From an uncultured Atopobiaceae bacterium (GTDB taxonomy: Bacteria; Actinomycetota; Coriobacteriia; Coriobacteriales; Atopobiaceae): 9,122 nucleotides of DNA. Position 1 is the first letter of the stretch; every line of letters starts with the position of its first letter. This document shows positions 6,664 to 9,122 of the stretch, one piece after another. The stretch is from NCBI GenBank assembly GCA_947303905.1, contig CAMYZR010000038.1, positions 1 through 9,122 on the forward strand, written 5' to 3'. Position numbers and translations under genes: made by a program. The notes under the pieces are model-generated. The model worked only from the letters and a program-made list of their open reading frames with translations, did no database searches and was not told the origin of the DNA.

Positions 6664-6882
6664 ATGGTTTTCGGTATGGGACCGCTCGAGCTGATGCTCA
6701 TCCTGGGCATTGCCCTGCTCATCTTTGGGCCGAAGAATCTCCCGAAGCTTGGCAAGAGCCTCGGTCAGACGGTCAAGAACGTTCGTGAGGGTCTGGAGGG
6801 TGACGAGGAGGCCGCCAAGATCGAGGAGGCCGCCAAGGACGAGGCTCCTGCAGCCGAGGCCGCAGCCGAGACTGTCGTCTAG
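6664..6882 (+). CDS. tatA: Sec-independent (Tat) protein translocase subunit TatA/TatE
   Basis: TatA forms the oligomeric pore-like component that, with TatC, exports folded proteins bearing twin-arginine signals across the cytoplasmic membrane. The 72-residue product has the standard plan: a short N-terminus with Glu9, one transmembrane helix (about residues 8-20), the FGP hinge (21-23), an amphipathic helix (NLPKLGKSLGQTVKNVREGL), and a low-complexity acidic, Ala-rich tail. The ATG at 6664 has a strong ribosome binding site GGAGG (6653-6657, 6 nt away). tatC is not in the window. The amber stop at 6880-6882 is followed in the same frame by 33 further sense codons that continue the acidic tail and end in a zinc ribbon (see the separate entry), so the protein may once have been, or may still sometimes be, about 106 residues long. 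Confidence 0.93.
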   Translation: MVFGMGPLELMLILGIALLIFGPKNLPKLGKSLGQTVKNVREGLEGDEEAAKIEEAAKDEAPAAEAAAETVV

Positions 6883-6903
6883 GCCGTCGAGGACGAGGGC
6901 GAC

Positions 6904-6984
6904 GTGAAGTTCTGCACGCACTGTGGCGCCAAGAACGCTTCCGACGCTGCCTTCTGCAGCAAGTGCGGCGAGAAGCTCAACTAG
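6904..6984 (+). CDS. Tiny zinc-ribbon reading frame (26 aa), in frame with tatA
   Basis: From a GTG at 6904 the frame encodes 26 residues with two cysteine pairs, FCTHCGAKN (Cys4, Cys7) and FCSKCGEKL (Cys18, Cys21). This matches the compact zinc-ribbon domain usually found at the end of larger membrane or regulatory proteins. It lies in exactly the same frame as tatA. The seven codons between the tatA amber stop and the GTG read AVEDEGD, all ending in G or C, and look like coding sequence continuing the acidic TatA tail. A possible ribosome binding site GAGG (5 nt before the GTG) could allow separate translation. Three readings are open: an independent microprotein, a C-terminal domain of TatA reached by amber readthrough, or a domain recently cut off by a CAG-to-TAG type change. 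Confidence 0.6.
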   Translation: MKFCTHCGAKNASDAAFCSKCGEKLN

Positions 6985-7027
6985 TCGCTTCACGCAACCC
7001 CGGCCACCAACGTAGAGAAAGCTCAGC

Positions 7028-7495
7028 ATGGATACGAACGAGATCATTCTTACCCGCGAAGGTCGCGAGAGGCTCGAGCAGGAGCTCGAGGAGCGCAAGG
7101 GCGCCCGTCGCGACGAGATTATCGAGCGCCTCAAGGAGGCCCGTGGCTTCGGCGATCTCTCCGAGAACGCCGAGTACGACGCCGCTCGCGAGGATCAGGC
7201 CCGCAACGAGTCGCGCATCAACGACATCGAGCAGATCCTTGCCGTGGCCCGCATCGCCGACGGTGACGACAAGTCCGTCTCCATCGGCAGCAAGGTCGAG
7301 ATCGAGGACGAGCGCGGCCGCAAGCTGACCTTCCAGATCGTCGGCACCACCCAGACCGACTCCCTCCATCACCTCATCTCCAACGAGAGCCCCGCAGGCC
7401 GCGCCATGATTGGCCACGTGGTGGGCGACAAGGTTTCGTTCACCATCCCGAGCGGCAAGGTGTGCGAGTACACCATCACCAACATCGAGGTCTAA
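7028..7495 (+). CDS. greA: Transcription elongation factor GreA
   Basis: GreA enters the secondary channel of backtracked RNA polymerase and stimulates cleavage of the extruded RNA 3' end. The 155-residue product is full length. The N-terminal antiparallel coiled coil (about residues 8-77) carries the tip motif GFGDLSENAEYDAAREDQ, with Asp43 and Glu46 at the positions that position the catalytic Mg2+ in E. coli GreA (Asp41, Glu44). The C-terminal FKBP-like domain (about 82-155) includes SIGSKVEIED, SNESPAGRAMIGHVVGDKV and the closing YTITNIEV. The ATG at 7028 is preceded by only a weak purine-rich site (AGAGAAAG). It begins 43 nt after the zinc-ribbon stop and shares direction with tatA and lysS, so cotranscription is possible. 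Confidence 0.97.
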   Translation: MDTNEIILTREGRERLEQELEERKGARRDEIIERLKEARGFGDLSENAEYDAAREDQARNESRINDIEQILAVARIADGDDKSVSIGSKVEIEDERGRKLTFQIVGTTQTDSLHHLISNESPAGRAMIGHVVGDKVSFTIPSGKVCEYTITNIEV

Positions 7496-7513
7496 CAACC
7501 ATTGCACGGACTG

Positions 7514-7563
7514 CTAGGGGGTAACCTCCTTTCGCCTCGTGGGCAAAGGGGGTTACCCCCTAG
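7514..7563 (+). terminator. Long hairpin between greA and lysS (terminator or leader attenuator)
   Basis: Bases 7514-7532 and 7545-7563 form a 19-bp stem, 13 bp of which is a perfect outer repeat (CTAGGGGGTAACC with its complement), with one G-U wobble and a 12-nt loop. GCC and GGC within the loop can add 3 more pairs. The stem is followed by TGTTCAAG, a poor U tract for an intrinsic terminator. I see no promoter between the hairpin and the lysS start, so complete termination would leave lysS unexpressed unless it is transcribed from elsewhere. Partial termination, mRNA processing or translational control are alternatives. The structure is clear from sequence; its role is not. Confidence 0.55.
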
Positions 7564-7593
7564 TGTTCAAGTCGTAACCAAGGAGCAGCAAGC

Positions 7594-9122
7594 ATGTCTA
7601 GCCAGACCCCCGAGCAGACGCCAACCGCACACGTTGACGAGCGGACGACCCGTCGCGCCCGCCGTCAGGCGCTCATCGACGCAGGTATCAACCCCTATCC
7701 CATCAAGAGCGAGGTCACGGCCCATGCCGCCGAGCTCGAGGAGCGCTACGCATCCCTCGAGGACGGGCAGGACACGGAGGACACCTACTCGATCGCCGGC
7801 CGCATCAGGGCTCTGCGCAACCAGGGCAAGGTGGCCTTTGTGGTGCTCGAGGACTGCACCGGCCAGATCCAGCTCTTCTGCCGCATCAACAACCTGTCCG
7901 AGGCAGACTGGGCGCTGCTCGGCCAGCTCGACCTGGGCGACATCCTGGGCGCCACGGGCACCATCATGCGCACCCGTCGCGGCCAGCTCTCGCTCTCGCC
8001 CAGCTCGCTCACGCTGCTCTCCAAGTCCTGCCGCCCGCTGCCGGAGAAGTTCCACGGCCTCACGGACAAGGAGGTTCGCTACCGCCAGCGCTACGTCGAC
8101 CTCATCATGAACCCCGAGGTCAAGGACACCTTCGTCAAGCGCTCCAAACTCATCTCCAGCATGCGTCGCTTCATGGAGAGCCAGGGCTACCTCGAGGTGG
8201 AGACCCCCATCCTGCAGGAGACGCTCGGCGGCGCCAACGCCAAGCCCTTCACCACGCACTTCAACGCGCTCGACCAGGACTGCTACCTGCGCATCGCCAC
8301 CGAGCTGCACCTCAAGCGCTGCATCGTCGGCGGCATGGAGCGCGTCTTCGAGCTAGGGCGCCAGTTCCGCAACGAGGGCATGGACCTCACGCACAACCCC
8401 GAGTTCACGAGCATGGAGGCCTACTGCGCCTACTCCGACCTCGAGGGCATGAAGCGTCTCTCCGAGGGCCTCTTCACCGCATGCCGCGAGGCCGTGGGCC
8501 TGCCCGAGCAGTTTGAGTACCAGGGCCAGGTCATCGACATGTCCCTGCCGTTCCGCTCTGCCCCCATGGCCGAGCTGGTGTCCGAGAAGGTCGGCGAGCA
8601 CATCGACATGGAGACCCCGGTCGAGCATGCCCGTCAGATCCTTGACCGTCTGGGCCTGGAGTACGACAAGAGCTGGGGCATCGGCCGCCTGATCTTCACG
8701 ATCTACGACGAGCTCTGCGAGGGCGACCTGATCAACCCCACCTTCGTCTGCGACTATCCCGTCGAGGTGAGCCCGCTCGCCAAGCGCAAGGACGACGACC
8801 CGCGCCTGACCGACCGCTTTGAGATGGTGGTTGCCGGCCACGAGTACGCCAACGCGTTCTCCGAGCTCAACGACCCCGTCGACCAGGAGGGTCGCTTCCA
8901 GGCGCAGGTGGAGGCCAAGGCCGCCGGCGACGACGAGGCCATGGAGTACGACTACGACTACGTGCGCGCCCTCGAGTACGGCATGCCGCCCGCAGGTGGC
9001 ATCGGCTGGGGCATCGACCGCATGATCATGCTCTTCACCGACAGCGCCTCCATCCGCGACGTGCTGCTCTTCCCGCACATGAAGCCGGAGCGTCGCAACG
9101 TGCCCACTCCCACCGACGGCAA
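7594..9122 (+). CDS. lysS: Lysyl-tRNA synthetase, class II (3' end outside window)
   Basis: LysS charges tRNA-Lys with lysine using ATP. The window holds 509 codons. An N-terminal anticodon-binding OB fold (about residues 65-145, YSIAGRIRALRNQGKVAFVV) precedes the class II catalytic core. Motif 1 lies around residues 190-212 (SMRRFMESQGYLEVETPIL), motif 2 is FRNEGMDLTHNPEFTSMEAY from Phe258 (Arg259 binds ATP), and motif 3 is GGIGWGIDRMIMLFTD from Gly468 (Arg476). The ATG at 7594 has a strong ribosome binding site AAGGAG (7580-7585, 8 nt away). The last visible residues pass the usual end of the family (LLFPHMKP) by more than ten, so the protein may carry a C-terminal extension. The 98-nt leader after greA contains a large hairpin that may control expression. 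No T-box sequence was recognised. Confidence 0.97.
   Translation, partial: MSSQTPEQTPTAHVDERTTRRARRQALIDAGINPYPIKSEVTAHAAELEERYASLEDGQDTEDTYSIAGRIRALRNQGKVAFVVLEDCTGQIQLFCRINNLSEADWALLGQLDLGDILGATGTIMRTRRGQLSLSPSSLTLLSKSCRPLPEKFHGLTDKEVRYRQRYVDLIMNPEVKDTFVKRSKLISSMRRFMESQGYLEVETPILQETLGGANAKPFTTHFNALDQDCYLRIATELHLKRCIVGGMERVFELGRQFRNEGMDLTHNPEFTSMEAYCAYSDLEGMKRLSEGLFTACREAVGLPEQFEYQGQVIDMSLPFRSAPMAELVSEKVGEHIDMETPVEHARQILDRLGLEYDKSWGIGRLIFTIYDELCEGDLINPTFVCDYPVEVSPLAKRKDDDPRLTDRFEMVVAGHEYANAFSELNDPVDQEGRFQAQVEAKAAGDDEAMEYDYDYVRALEYGMPPAGGIGWGIDRMIMLFTDSASIRDVLLFPHMKPERRNVPTPTDG

Noticed and set aside
7496..7593. T-box or lysine riboswitch in the lysS leader
   Set aside because: The leader is under 100 nt and lacks the conserved T-box sequence and the multi-helix layout of a lysine riboswitch; only a single long hairpin is present.

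Overview
This window holds high-GC housekeeping DNA from a bacterium, most likely an actinobacterium of the class Coriobacteriia (Olsenella/Atopobium/Collinsella type). That placement is an inference from strongly GC-biased third codon positions, the RimI-TsaD fusion and the overall style of the genes. No rRNA or other decisive marker is present. No phage, insertion sequence, CRISPR array, tRNA or toxin-antitoxin pair was seen, and no intergenic stretch exceeds about 220 bases.

Layout: (1) 1-1473, rightward, 5'-truncated: a fused RimI-type acetyltransferase and TsaD, the catalytic subunit for tRNA t6A synthesis. (2) 1509-3419, leftward and convergent with it: a YgiQ-family radical SAM protein whose start lies 7 nt from an extended -10 box, suggesting a leaderless mRNA. 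(3) 3420-3635: a divergent promoter region. (4) 3636-4916, rightward: proA (proline synthesis), ending at a strong hairpin shared with the convergent next gene. (5) 4981-6516, leftward: a membrane-anchored spermidine-synthase-like protein, a 58-residue zinc-ribbon protein and a YaiI/YqxD (DUF188) protein, the last two tightly coupled. (6) 6517-6663: a second divergent region. (7) 6664 to the right edge, all rightward: tatA, a 26-codon zinc-ribbon frame, greA and lysS (cut by the edge).

Most genes serve translation and transcription: t6A modification, lysyl-tRNA synthesis and rescue of stalled RNA polymerase. Proline synthesis and Tat protein export are also represented. I see no clear novel multi-gene system. 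The observations most worth checking are: the zinc ribbon lying in the same frame as tatA behind a single amber codon; the 19-bp hairpin before lysS, one arm of which carries an anti-Shine-Dalgarno-like sequence; the apparent leaderless start of the YgiQ gene; and the uncharacterised zinc-ribbon/DUF188 pair.
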